From the NCBI GenBank assembly GCA_000827265.1, contig KN834750.1, positions 907,297 to 971,296 on the forward strand: 64,000 nucleotides of DNA. The letters run 5' to 3'. The notes below the pieces were generated by a model, which ran no database searches, was not told where the DNA came from, and saw nothing but the letters and a program-made list of their open reading frames with translations. Positions 34,738 through 46,936 of the stretch are shown here, in pieces. Within the stretch, counting starts at the first letter, position 1; the number at the start of each line of letters is the position of its first letter. A program made the translations under genes and the position numbers. This DNA is from Collybiopsis luxurians FD-317 M1 (lineage: Eukaryota > Basidiomycota > Agaricomycetes > Agaricales > Omphalotaceae).

Positions 34738-37098
34738 TCAGTTCAAACCATCCACTTTACTGGCAGCCTTTAATTCACGCTCTTCCGATTCTGCCCTCCA
34801 TTGAGCTCCCTTATACATAACGAGAACCGTCAACACACCACTGATTGCCATTATACAGGCAATAATGGTGTACATCCATCCTATAAAAGCATGAAAAACT
34901 TTGCATGATATCTATTCGAGGACCCACCATCTCCCAGATTATCCTGCATAGGAACAGCAATTTCTTCGAAAATAAATGCAAAGGTCCTGGTTGTACTTGG
35001 CCGTTGAGTAGTAAGGTCATCTAACATCTTTATATGTACTGACCCTCTGAAGCAGCTGTTCAAAGCAACTGCAGACGAAGACCGCCCAACATTCGAGTCC
35101 ACTATGTATGCTAGTGTGCTTGTATACACAAAACTAAACGCATCGCGCATGTGAATCGAAGCACAATTTTAAAAGCTTAAACTGGAGCTTACATGGAAAC
35201 AAAACCGCAGGCAAATAACATGACACAAACCGCCCCGACATTAACGCGTTCTTCAAGCACCCATGCATACCCTATTACACAGAGCGGGAAAATCAACAAG
35301 CCATGTACAGTACTCCTTAAGCGCATCTGCGAACACATAAGAAAACTTGAGCATTGTGTATCAATCGTATCATACCTCAGGTGTCCCCTGCCCGCCATTC
35401 TCAGCTTTCAAGTGAGCTAGCTGATGATCGGACCAGCGGCCCCCAATCATACTTCCACAAACTGTTCCTATACATGCCAAGTCAGAGCAGAAACCAACGA
35501 GGAGACGAAAAACATCGGCTAACCAATTCCATAAGCAAGAAGAACCAAGCCGATCTTCAGAGGGTCGCTAAAATAATATTTTGTTAAAGAGCGAGTAGAT
35601 GTATACAGCACAACAAAAGCAAAAGCAAAGTAGAGCCCTAGAAGGAATGTTATTGGGTGAGCTGGAGTGCTAACGCAGGTACTCAGTGCATACCAGATGC
35701 AACAAGCATAAATATATTGTAAGTACGACGAAGTATGATTGCCATAGGCTTGATGGGGTTCACGTCCGATAGACCGAGCTGGATGTCAGGGATAACTTGC
35801 GCCACTTCTGCAGTTATTTCTTGCTTCTCAGGATCTTTCCCTGTGTCATCGTGGGAGAGAGGAAGAACATTTGTCCCTTTATCACTGTGTCGCTCTTTTT
35901 TCATTGTGGATTCTTTCAATCTCTCCTTCAACGCATTTTGATACGTGAGGCTACGTTCACGACGGAATGTGTCTTTGAAGACTAAGAGAAATGACAAAAA
36001 AACTACTCCGCCCATGATGGTGAGGAAATAGAACGGTCCACGCCAGGTAAACGCGGTAGTCAATCCTCCACCTAGAATCGAGCCAACCGAAGGTCCAAGG
36101 AGGGGTGCAATGTAGTAGATTCCCATCTAGAAAAACATGAGCAATGAATCCAACAGAGCCTCGATTCTGCAAACTCGCTTTGGTCCCTCGTTGAACAGGA
36201 TCATAGATATCTGCCAACGTCGCGGCTCCGATGGACATGACGGCACTTGAACTAATCGAAGGTGAAAATTCATGCCGATATCGTCAAAGTAGAAACACAC
36301 CCAGCAGCTTGAAAGCAACGAAAACCAATTAATCTGAGAATATAGAATTTCATCACCGCATCCTTGGATTAAACAACAAAACTCACAGTTGTATATTCTT
36401 GCTTGTAGCCACAACTGCGGACCCGACAGTGAATATACCCATGGACACAATATAGACAAACTAGAATAGTTGGGTGAGCTATCCAAGCCCCGAGTTATAG
36501 CGCGTCTTACCTTGCGTCCTTTCACTTCGCTGATTGAAGCTGGGGAATAATGGCATGAGAAAAGGTATGCATCATCTCAAACAATCCAACATACACCATA
36601 TCTATCCCAGAGTATTTAAGTATAGTTCCTTAGGTTTTAGCTTCGAAGAATACGTACCAAAGGGATGACACCTTGCAAAAGAATGAATAAGGATAAACTC
36701 AAACTAATCTGCGAGGGGCTTGCTGGTAGATCAGCCTCCATCTGCCCAATGGCCGCTGCAAGATGATATCGCGCATTTCAAGTCGCCTTTCAGATCGCTT
36801 TCTGTTTCTAACTCATTTCATTAAACGTACGATTTTGTATGTTTCCAGCTAAGCCTGCAATCATGGCCCCAAATGCAACTTGTAACAAAATAAAGTTCTA
36901 ATTTCTATGTTAGTCTCGGAAGGTTTTGGTAAACATCGTTTCGTCCACCTTTCGGAAATTTGACCATTTCCTCGGGTCATCCGTAACAGGCATATGCTCG
37001 ATGTCCATGGTCGTGCATTCATGAACAACAGTGGCAGCATCATCGTTCAAATCCGGAAGGTTAGGGTCTGAAGAGGACCTAGAACCACTTTGTTCCAT
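34738..37098 (-). CDS. MFS drug:H+ antiporter, DHA1 family
   Basis: Fifteen exons on the minus strand in order 36949..37098, 36831..36897, 36658..36755, 36595..36601, 36511..36539, 36387..36460, 36301..36333, 36179..36251, 35694..36126, 35524..35637, 35376..35467, 35193..35326, 35044..35133, 34928..34986, 34738..34880; 531 aa. Twelve hydrophobic segments with family motifs: SEVKGRK (motif A), AAGSSAVMSIGAATLADIY with RGTK (motifs C/related), IAPLLGPSVG, and a conserved GTFAF...IAVPMQD block. The N-terminal 50 residues and the central loop (about residues 255-305) are hydrophilic. Related yeast proteins (Qdr, Flr1/Tpo type) export drugs or polyamines with proton exchange. Exon 4 is only 7 nt, and the intron after exon 8 has a GC donor. 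Confidence 0.93.
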
Positions 37099-37496
37099 GA
37101 CGATATACGTGAAAAGGTCGTCAAAAACAGGGTTCGGAAAGAGAGAGAACTGGAGTCATCTTATGCAGTGAACCCTTTTATATCGGTAGCATAGGCCGAA
37201 AATGAGAGTGAGGCCGACGCACTTTGCGAGTGTGCGGAGTAAAGACGGACCGAGATCCGACCGCCTGTTTTCACAGCCACGTTCCCTGCTCTATTTACAA
37301 CCCGCAGTGAGAATATCGTTCGACAATTAGAAACATTACGTCTGAAGCTAGAGGCAAACTACCATGGGCCATCGTGTTCGTAATTGAGTTTTATCTGACA
37401 CGAAAGGACTAAAATGAAATGAGTGCCATAGTCCTACTGTTACCAGTGCGTATGTACACTTGCAGATCATTCCACGCATCAAGGAAAATCGCAATT
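37099..37496. other. Intergenic, about 400 bp
   Basis: MFS promoter on the left, RRP6 3' UTR on the right. Nothing else seen. Confidence 0.5.
37175..37182 (-). promoter_or_regulatory. TATA box of the MFS transporter gene
   Basis: TATAAAAG on the minus strand, 76 bp upstream of the ATG (37098), an ordinary spacing for a short 5' UTR. Confidence 0.5.
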
Positions 37497-40400
37497 TCAC
37501 CTGAAGGTGTGTGATCTGTTCCCGCTTTTGACTTCGCTATATGCCTTAGGGGGTGCCGGAAAGTTACCGTGGAAATCAGCTCCTGTAAGAGGGAAAGTTA
37601 TCTCTGTTTCGAGAGTAAGTAGAAGGGAGCTATACCTTTTGCTTGTTTCGCTTTCTTCCGCGGAAGAGTTGACTGCTCCGCACTAGGAGCAGCGTCGAGA
37701 ATATTTGAGGCAGAATCAAAATCAAACGGCACCGTCTGCGCCTCTTCTCCATCCTTATTACTCGAGTTCTCGTCGGCATTACCGGCATTCGTGCTATCCT
37801 TTCCACGTCTGCGTTTTTTTTGCCGAGTTTGTCCCACCATCAGCACAGTCTCATCGCCAGTGGGTGTAGTTTTTGTTCTGACGACTCGCTGAGAGGCAGG
37901 GACGAAGGGCATTTCGACCTGAGAAGCGGCAAACAAACTGTCTTCTTCCTTGACCTCTGCGGAAGCAACTGTCGAATTCATTTTTCCAGGAGTTACATGT
38001 GCCGTTGTCTTTGCACCAAACAGTTCATCGAGCAGTGGACAAATAGCGATTCAAGCTTACCTTAGCTGCATTGGGGGCAGGGAGTAGATTGCTGTGTATA
38101 CGCCCCACCACTTCAGCAAACCGAGACACGGATGATATGGGCTTCATGATGGCATGAGTATATTTTTGAGACAAAGTATGGGTTTGCTAACCGTCTGAGA
38201 TGCAGCATATGGGACAGTTTTTCCAAAGAGGGTATTTCGAGAGGTAGAAATGCCAGCAACCCTGTTTCGGCTCTCCGAATCGTTGGAAACAAGCTTCGCG
38301 TTCCCAAACAACGAGGAGGAGACGGAGATCTTCGTGGAAGAATCTGACAGAAAATTACTGGCAAGAAATCAAGCGAAATCACAGGACCCGTACCTAATTT
38401 CCACAAAGAGGCATTATTTGAGCCAGTATCCGCCAAGGTCTGCTCCATGGTGACAGTGTCTTGAAGTAAGTTCACGACTTCTTCATGCTCAGCTGGCTTT
38501 TCCTGGACTGATATTAAGTGTTCTTGAACGGCATCTCGTATGACATCCAATAACTCCTTCGCTCTCCGCTTCAACACCGGAGGAACGAACTTAAAAATTC
38601 TTAGCATCGCAGCTATGTCTGCCGGAGGTTGCTCTGCCAGCTGAAATAAATAGTGATTCGGGAGCACATATCTGATAGAAAATGAACTAAATGTTCTCTG
38701 GAATCGCAAAAAAAAGTAGTACGAACCGCGTACTTTCATCTTCTTCTCTAGCTACTCTGTCGCGCCAGAAATGTATAATCCTATAAACGTTCTTTTGCAT
38801 TCCGGAAATGCCATTTGACGTAGAACTCGAATATAGATTGATCTTGTTCCACTTTTTCGCCAATGTATCCCATCCATTTCCCCCGGTACCCCCGTCCGCG
38901 TCGTAGTATTCCTTCTGGTACACATGTAGAGCAGTCTCTTCGGACTTGGCGAGGACTTCGCGTACTAGGCGCTGGGAAGGTGGGTAGAATGTAGAGGGCG
39001 GAGCGGAAACATCACTATCGTCTACAGTCTGACTTTGGGAAAGAGCTCTATCTAAAAGTGCATTCCGTAAACTGTCGAAGATATACAACAGAAAATGTGT
39101 GTCGGAGCGAGCATACTCCAGCATTTCCGCTGGCAAAGGGCTGAAGAGAGCCGTAAGGGCCTATTGATCATAAGATGGAGAGTAAACTCACCGAATGCGC
39201 CAATCTGCGAGTTGATATCGCTTATCAGGTGTGAAATCACAGTACATTTCAAGCAAATTTGCCAGTCCATGACGAGGAAAGCCCAAAGCCTTTGAGGCAT
39301 GAAAAGTATCAAAGAGATTCACGACATAAATCTGGAGATCCTGCTGAAGCCAGACTATGTCACTTTCTGCTCCATGGAAGACCTGGATGAGGAAAGATGA
39401 GAATGCCGGCGAAAACAAAATAAGCGACATACTTTGGTGATCTTAGGGTCAGTAAAGACCTCATTCAGAATCTGCATTTCCTCCCTCAAAACTAGCAAAT
39501 CAATTAGCCAATCCTGCTGCCTTGTGCTGATCTGCATCAAACAGAGAAAACCAGCATAAGACCTATAACTATGGTGCTCCAGATCCACAGCAAATTCGGT
39601 CGCCTTGCGTAACTCGTCCAACATATTTTCGAGATCAGCAACTGTCGATACCCATGTAAATGTTGTGGATTCGAAAGGCGAAGGTGGCATAGGCGGAAAT
39701 GGTTTAAACATTCTTGGGGGATAAGAGATATGTGATATTTCATACCAGTAGGGATGCAGTTCGCTGTCATGAAGAGAAATCAAAACGAGAGAGTAACATG
39801 ATGCATATGAAGATACTTTGAGCTGTTCTTTTCCACATTGGAGTCCAAATCATGATAATTGAAACCAAGAGGGACTTGAGCGTTGAACTTATGAGAAAGA
39901 GAGGGACGCCAAGGCACGTCGTCATTTGCCACCTTTCTTTTGAACTTCAGTTGTGGTTTCGGCAAATGAGAGGCATGCTGAATTGCTGGATCTAGAGCAC
40001 CTTTCCTTGCTGACGGCGCTGAATTCTATGAAAAGATGAGACAGGGTGCTTTCGATGAAGTACAGGATGCGCACCATTTTAACCATGCTCGTATTGATGG
40101 CTATAGCCGGAGCTCTATTTCGACCGAGAAAGACGTCTAGACTCATGTCCTATCCGCAATAATGAGAAACAGTACACTAGAGCATCTCGAAATTCCTCAA
40201 CTGTTTTTTCCATCATCTGGTCCATCGAATCTACAACGACTGCATGGAAGTTATCCACAACATCGTCTTCGGTCTGGAGTTTGCCTTTGCCTTTGCCAGA
40301 TGGGTCGACTGTGTCCGCAAGAGACAAGAGTTTGTTGGCCACAAAGAGAATCCTAGATGAAAATGCATCGAGATCCTTTGAAAATTCGGGATCCATTGTT

Positions 40401-40525
40401 CGATGAAAATTGACGTCGGAGGGCAGCAGCATCGAATTCCTTGTAGCCTTGAGAGCTGCGCTCTGGAGTTGTGAATTGAAATCATCGAATGCAGCAGATG
40501 TTATAGAATGTTCATGAGAGACCAT
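37497..40525 (-). CDS. Nuclear exosome 3'-5' exonuclease Rrp6 / EXOSC10
   Basis: Exons on the minus strand in order 40178..40525, 40075..40149, 39817..40025, 39433..39763, 39192..39382, 38727..39140, 38394..38671, 38192..38343, 38061..38141, 37636..38008, 37497..37582; 845 aa. An N-terminal PMC2NT-like helical region is followed by a DEDD-Y exonuclease domain (about 215-420) with AVDLEHHSY (Exo I, Asp and Glu), [11 protein letters not shown] (Exo II) and [11 protein letters not shown] (Exo III, Tyr and Asp). Then comes the HRDC domain (about 525-590, [11 protein letters not shown]...) and a basic C-terminal tail ([17 protein letters not shown]) ending ...HTFR, which in yeast contacts the core exosome and RNA. 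All catalytic residues are present. It processes and degrades nuclear RNA with the exosome. A second ATG two codons upstream (40531) is possible. Confidence 0.95.
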
Positions 40526-41002
40526 TGCCAATAAGGAACAACTCGACCAAAAGCTTAAGGATGCTAGAGTATTATCAGCTTAAGCGCCGACTGTGGGAAA
40601 ACTGGACACAGCAACCTCTCACTCGAATGTCGAACTTCGCTATACATGCTCTTCACTATCACTTTCTAACTTGAAATCTCTCTCAGACTCTTAGCCAGTA
40701 GGATATATCTCGTGATTGACCCCGAACTAGTTAATCAGCTTCATCCTTCGAGGGAGGCTGCGGCTTACTAATGAAACGGGTTTGTCTTCAGGCTGAGTCA
40801 AGGATTGGTAAAGAGAACCTTACTTCAGAAAAACTTCTCCTAAAGTCCACCTGGATTGCATTCACTTTTGCTTCGCTTTTATGCCTCCGGAGCCTACTTA
40901 CAACTGCCTTAGTAATGGTCTTTCATTCCAAGTCTATATAAGGAACTTGGTAAAGGGTATTGAAGATCCAAAATAACGAGCTTGAGCAAGGACTGAAAGA
41001 AT
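40526..41002. other. Divergent promoter region between RRP6 and the Zn2Cys6 gene, about 480 bp
   Basis: Contains a TATATAAG element at 40935-40942 for the plus-strand gene. No coding region. Confidence 0.5.
40935..40942 (+). promoter_or_regulatory. TATA box of the Zn2Cys6 gene
   Basis: TATATAAG, 60 bp upstream of ATG 41003. Confidence 0.5.
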
Positions 41003-43151
41003 ATGTCCGCTTCGCTGCAGAAGGGTTCAGCTTGTATAAATTGCAGGTCAGTGAGTGGATGACAACATCCTTTTTACTTTGCTAAGTTACTCTATTAGGC
41101 ATCGAAAGATTGTTCGTCTCATCGCGTTCTATTGCCTTTCAGGAACTAATCGCTTCCCTCTAGAGATGTGACGGCCAGAAACCTCGCTGTGGTCCTTGTC
41201 TTAACTCTTCGGGTGCTTTTAGTGACTGTGAATACAGTGACGTCGGAACCACACAGCTGCAATCGCTTGAAAATCAAGTATCCATTCTGGAGGCTCGCTT
41301 ACAAGAACTCCAGAGCGGCTCTAGCTTTAGCCCGAAGGATAGTGAGAAACTCGACCTACAGAAATCCGGCTCAGAAGTGTATCTAAACCCGCCTCCTTCA
41401 GCCAATAGTATGTTCAGACGGCAGTATGGCTACCTATCTCGTTTACTGACTTGCTTTAAAGCAGTGGGTTTCTCTAGTTCGGGATTCGAGGTAACTGATT
41501 CTCGCCGTAAACTAGGATTTTGACCTAATATTATCTTTTAGCATTTACCGCCGGTTGTACATGAAATGCTGTAATATTTTGTACAGTTTCTCATCTTTGA
41601 ATTTGGTACTAAGCTTCACACCAACAGAATGCATAACTTCATCCACAAGACATGTTCACTCGGTATATTTTACTCATCATCGGGGCTATTTTGCATATCT
41701 CATCGTTTTCCCTAGGGTTTTTCCTCCAAAAAGAAAAATTTACAGAAGCAGTTTTTCGACCTGACGTTGGCACAGTTGAAAGACCCACGTTTGCTCTCTT
41801 GAATGCATCCTACCTCTGGGGAATACATCTGTCGTCTTCACAAACTTCGCCAGATCAGGAGGCGATACTCGTTTCACGAGCGCTTCAGAGTTCAGCCCAC
41901 GCTTTATCTGAAAATCATTCTCAAAGTGTCCTTCAGTGTGTTCAGTCAGAAGTCCTACTCGCAAATTATTTTTATCGGGCCGGTAGGATCGTAGAAGGGA
42001 GGTACCATGGCACTGCCGCTGCATCTCTGGTTTTGAGTAGTGGTTTGCACAAGGCTCGCACTCCGTCTCTGCAGACATCTGGATATCTCGCAGCTTTTTT
42101 CAGCCCTTTAGCCCCGCCTCGTGATGCGATAGAGGAGGGTGAACGAATCAATGCTTTTTGGACCGTCTTGATTTTGGACACATTTTGGAATGCTGTTTAT
42201 GGCATTCCTTCAAGTATACCGTATACAACGCCAATGGTAAGAGTGGACTGCCCGTGGCCACGCATCATCGATGAATATGAAAAGGTAAGTTTGATAGGTT
42301 CATCACATTTTGAAGTCATTCATTCGTTCTGCTGCAGGTTCCTTTTGGCCCGGAATACCAAAGTAGTCAGACCATTGAACGATTTTTGTCTGGAATTCCT
42401 GATGACAACAATTCCCCTAAAGCCAGTTTTGCCAAGGCCGCGATCTTGTTTGAACGCGCCACAATGACTGGGCTTCTAATTAAAAGTAGTGAGCTGCCGC
42501 CAGAGTCCAACCCCGCTTTCTTATGATTCGCTGATATTTGTACCGTACTATAGATCCCAATATGGCCCAATATCAGACCAGTTTCGACTCTCTGAACGCT
42601 GTAATCCAAAGTCTGACTGAAAGTTTATCGCCATTACATCGAGGTTCACACCCCCCTTTGGACTATCAAGTATGCATGACCTCGCTTGTGCACGCTGCAA
42701 CAATTCGACTACATCTGCCTTTTGCCTCTCAGAGTGGCAGCTCTCGTATTCAATCTCTTAGAGCAGCCAAATCCATTGTAGACTTGATTGACGATTGGAA
42801 CGATGTCCCAGAAATGGAATTTATAGATCCCATGTTGGCCGTGAGTTCGTATCGCTTCAGAAGCGAAGTGATTCTGATCTATACAAGATTATTTGGGCGC
42901 TCTGTTGCAGAGTTTTGATCGATGAAGGTGCTCGACTGCAAATGTCGGAAAACAATGCCGACGCTCCTTTGTTCCCGCCGACAGACGTTCGCTCATTTTG
43001 TGAAAGGGTAATATCCGTTATGGAGATGCGTCCTTTCCCGTTAATGAGTTGCGTGCTTAGATTTTCGATCTCCGGATGTTGTTCTTATTAGTCATTCACA
43101 GCAGATCAACTTGCTCAGATTAGAGCCGCATTCGCGCGGACATACGAGTAA
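41003..43151 (+). CDS. Zn2Cys6 fungal transcription factor
   Basis: Exons 41003..41046, 41099..41111, 41164..41407, 41465..41490, 41542..41570, 41628..41662, 41716..42284, 42338..42488, 42554..42840, 42888..43029, 43102..43151; 529 aa. The N-terminal binuclear zinc cluster has Cys at 11, 14, 21, 28, 31 and 41 (CINC, KIRC, PRCGPC). It is followed by a linker with a short coiled coil (LENQVSILEARLQEL) and the fungal-specific regulatory domain, recognisable from LGFFLQKEKF and LLNASYLWG onward. The zinc cluster is split over three exons, the middle one 13 nt long. The last exon (DQLAQIRAAF) is inferred from frame and typical C-terminal helix, so the end is the least certain part. It presumably binds CGG-type DNA half-sites. 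Target genes are unknown; the downstream secreted genes are candidates. Confidence 0.87.
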
Positions 43152-43691
43152 CTAGTAACTCCTAGTGACAAAACTTGATGGCAATCCTTTAGTGACCGAA
43201 TGCAGACAATGATTTTTAACCTAAGTAGAATTGATGCTGCATAGTATAGAAGGTCGACGTCATAACACGCGTGTTTGTCAATTTAGCGCTGGCGTTCTGG
43301 CGAGCGCTAGTCAGCAGATCATTTTGCCTTCGCTTGGCCTTGGCGTATTTTCTGTCACAGTTCGAAAGCGGAAGGCATTTCCCTTGAACCCTGCTAGCCA
43401 GGTCCATCAGGCTGCCATATAGAACATTCTACTTTCCGGTGGCCTGACTTGGTGTTTGCTTGGCCTTCTGAAACAAAGCGCAGACTTCCACCGTACGAAA
43501 ATGAGGATTCTTCTCAAGCTCGCAAATGGTTCCGTCTCTTCCTCTCTGGGAATATTTCAATGCTTGGCATATATTATTCCAGATCCCATACACGCGCACT
43601 GAGACCATCCCATGCACCACTTCCACAGTACTTAAGGACACGGTAATCATTGGCAGTCCTTCCGGTTCTGCTTTGAGGACGAGACACATCT
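43152..43691. other. Intergenic, about 540 bp
   Basis: Promoter region of the PEBP gene. No coding feature supported. Confidence 0.5.
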
Positions 43692-44624
43692 ATGCGTACC
43701 TCCATTTTCACTTACCTTGTGCCCTTACTTGGTTCACTAATCAGGATCCAAGCTCAAGATACTAGCTTACATGCTGTGAAAGCTGCATTCGAGGAGGCCG
43801 AGGTATGGGCCGCATTTTGCGCTTGAAGTTATGGAAGTTAACCATTATGTATATCTAATTACTTGAATTGCAGATACCCCAAGATATATTTTTCTCTTTT
43901 GATCCAACGGTCCTTCTTGAGGTTACGTTTCCCCAGCCCTCTGAAAAAAGTATTACGCTTCATGCAGGCATCAGCCTTCCGAGAAATGGTACGTCCGAAC
44001 TCGTCATAGATCTTCCGTCATCTTCAATCTTCATCACTATTTTAGCTACTGCGGGGCCTCCGTCATTTGCGATAGTTGGTCCCGCGGGAAAAGGGCCGTT
44101 TGTAATAGGTAATTTCACTGCTTGAAACAGAAACAAAAAATCTTAATCAAAACTTCGTTTGCACCCTGCCACCACAAAATCACCACATCCTTACCTTCCT
44201 CTACCTTATCTTCCCTTTCTCAATGGATCAAGCTGCTGTGGATCCTGATGCACCGACTCCTCAGGATCCCACGAGTACTGAAATCCGTCACTTCCTTGGG
44301 GGTAACTTCTTTGGTTCCCCTGGTGAGCCAGAGCATTTGACCAACTTTACCTCTGCTATCTCCGAATTTCGGCAGCCAACTCCTCCAGCGGGATCGGATG
44401 CGCATAGGTATGTCTTTTCTGTTGTAGGAAGTACTTGACTGAATTTCTTCGGAAGATACATATTTCTGCTTTTCGACCAACCTGAAGGTTTTAACAATCA
44501 AATGGTCATCAATTCCACAACCTCTGTACAAAACTTCAACCTCAGCTCATTCGCACTTGCTACTAATCTCGGACAACCAATCGGTGGAACATTCATGCTT
44601 GTTGCGCCTGATCCAGTCGTTTAA
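43692..44624 (+). CDS. Secreted PEBP-like (phosphatidylethanolamine-binding) protein
   Basis: Exons 43692..43802, 43874..43988, 44046..44108, 44233..44407, 44456..44624; 210 aa. An N-terminal signal peptide (about 22 residues ending ...RIQAQ) precedes a PEBP fold. Visible motifs are the anion-site DPDAPTPQDP, then RHFLGGN, and AHRY with FLLFDQP. Known PEBP proteins include yeast Tfs1/Ic, an inhibitor of carboxypeptidase Y, and plant FT/TFL1. A signal peptide makes this one secreted, a type common in basidiomycetes and of unknown function. The third intron (44109..44232, 124 nt) is longer than the rest and its acceptor is chosen by the conserved VDPDAP block. It lies between a Zn2Cys6 regulator and a secreted protease on the same strand. 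Confidence 0.88.
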
Positions 44625-45161
44625 GTAGCGTACTGTGTGTATTAGCGAGCGGCCTCAGTGTTCTTGAATAGTACCTACGAAGCCATCTCGTTGTCGAATC
44701 CAGCCTGCATCTTGATCCTACAATGAGATAATCAGGTGCCATCAGCAGTTGCAACCATGGCTCGCGGCGGATCAGTAGAATTTTCCTTGAGCAACACCCT
44801 TCCAATTCTACGATTGAAACCGGTTCCTCAAGACAATGCCCTCCTTATAGAATTCGCAACTGAAAGTATGGAAATAAAGATTTTCTCTTTATCTCTGCGG
44901 TTCACAGGAAAGGACACTCATGTGGTCCAAGTGTCCAAGTGAGTAAATTATCCACTATCTCTACTCTCACAACGAAATTCTCACCAGTGTGCATTCCAGA
45001 AGGTTGCCAGCAGGTTATTATTGTCGCGATACGTGTTCCTGATATTGTTGACTGGTGCACATGCGAGGATTGGTTGGTCTCATGCATTCTTTGCCATACG
45101 TCTAAAATTTAGCCCATAAATACCTTCTCCCAGACGATCTTACCAACGCTGGGATTCTTCC
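44625..45161. other. Intergenic, about 540 bp
   Basis: A 68-codon frame (44736-44942) is present but has no recognisable domain and no supporting splice context. Treated as noncoding, with the protease promoter on the right. Confidence 0.45.
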
Positions 45162-46936
45162 ATGGTGCCGATGTTCCTGCTCCGCACGCTTTGCAGCTTT
45201 GCATTTTTCCTCCTCGCGATCGATGCAACGCCGACCGTAAGACGCCATGTCTCGGACAAGGTCCCGCGAACAGAAACATCACTTCCGACTGCTGATTTCT
45301 CCATGGCTATTGCCGGGTCCGTTCCGCGATCCAAAGCAAAGAAATCTCTCATGCAGGCTTTGCGAGCCAGTCAAGCTAGAAGCTTCACCACAACTGTCGC
45401 TGGTTCTGATTTTGATGAGGAGTACCTTACGAACGTCACTGTTGGTCCTCAAAATTTGCTTATGATTGTTGATACCGGAAGGTCGCCTATTTCTTTGAAC
45501 TGGGTTCTCACCAATTTGGCTAATCAGCTTGTTAATGAAGCTCTGATACATGGGTTCCAGAAGTAGGGTTTGCTTGCTTTGACCTTGAAAACAATCCTGT
45601 TCCGCAATCTCAATGTGCTTTTGGAACCAACGGATTCAACACCTCAGCTTCTCCAACTTTCAAAGTTGACCCGGGAGTAAACTTTAACATAACCTATGGC
45701 GACGGGGAATTTTTAACTGGAGGAGCAGGGTTTGAGACCGTGACCGTAGCCGATATGGCAGTGGCGAATCAAGAAATCGGAATCGTCTCAAAGGCGGCTT
45801 GGGAGGGTGATGGTTTCAATACAGGTCTACTGGGACTAGCTTCGCCAAATTTGACAAGCATCTATGAAGGCACGAACCCCGATAATGACGAATTTCCCGA
45901 GACCCAAATTCCTTACAACCCATTCTTTTATTCTGCCGTTCAGCAGGGCCTCGTTTCGAACCCATGTAAATGTCGACTTGGTTATTTCTTTTCGGATGAG
46001 TGAGCCCTAACCCACATATTTCTGTCTAGTTTTCTCCGTTGCGCTGGACCGTGGCTCTTTTGCAGCAGAGAACAACTCACTTTTTGATGGGAATCTTGGG
46101 TTTATTGCTTTCGGAGGCATTGCCCCAGTACCAGTTACGAAGACTGCGGTCACGGTCCCGATTCAGGGTTATGACGCGCAGACTTTCCTTCCACAGAACG
46201 GAACACGCGTAACATACTTCTACTACACAGTGGATGTCGAATCCATGTCCTTCACAGGTAACAAGAAAACTTTCGGGACAACGAACAGTGCGTCTCTCAA
46301 ATTTTTCTTTGGCAATCATTCAACTCATTGCGATCACAGACATCATTCTCGACACAGGTAAGGCCCACTCCCTGAAGCCAGAGCAACGATTTTGACACTA
46401 TACACTTAAAGGAACCACCCTTAATTACGTACCAACCAATGTTGCTAATGCATTCGCTGCAGCATTCGATCCTCCCGCGGTCTTCGATGAGGACTTTGGG
46501 GTTTATGTTGTTGTCTGCTCTGCCAAAGTTCCCGAGTTTACCGTGAACATTGCCGGAAAGGTATTCACCGTAGACAGTGCCGACAACCTCCTACCTCTAG
46601 GTATTCAAGACGACAATGGTAACGACTTATGCGCCAGTGGAACTTCCGGTATGGCTGAAGTTCAGTCTGGCAAACCCAAGCACTAACTAGGTTGTACTCT
46701 TTGACAGATGGTGGTCCGGCAGAGCAAGGAAATATCTTCATCTTGTAAGAATTATTTTTCTCAATGCGAAGAAAATTTGCTGACTGCCATTGCATAGAGG
46801 TGACACGTTCTTACACAACGTTGTCGTTACTTTCAATATTCAAACAAAGGAGGTTACTCTTACTCAGAGGCAGCCGTACTCCAATGGCGGTGATTTCCGT
46901 CGTTCCCCTATTGCGGCCACCAACCGTGGCCTGTAG
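45162..46936 (+). CDS. Secreted pepsin-type aspartic protease (A1)
   Basis: Exons 45162..45481, 45541..45965, 46030..46287, 46340..46357, 46412..46648, 46708..46744, 46798..46936; 477 aa. Signal peptide, a propeptide of about 60-70 residues rich in Lys/Arg (RSKAKKSLMQALR), then the two catalytic Asp motifs: DTGSSDTW (Asp104) and LDTGTTLNY (Asp339). The family flap YGDG and the LGDTFL C-terminal block are present. Both catalytic motifs straddle introns; the second lies on an 18-nt exon. It cuts proteins at acidic pH outside the cell or in the vacuole; no GPI or membrane tail is visible. All active-site residues are intact. Confidence 0.95.

Noticed and set aside
26378..37098. Secondary-metabolite gene cluster around the two transporters
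   Set aside because: No backbone enzyme (PKS, NRPS, terpene synthase) or tailoring genes lie nearby; neighbours are housekeeping genes.
44736..44942. 68-codon frame upstream of the protease
   Set aside because: No motif, no signal peptide, no link to the protease frame.
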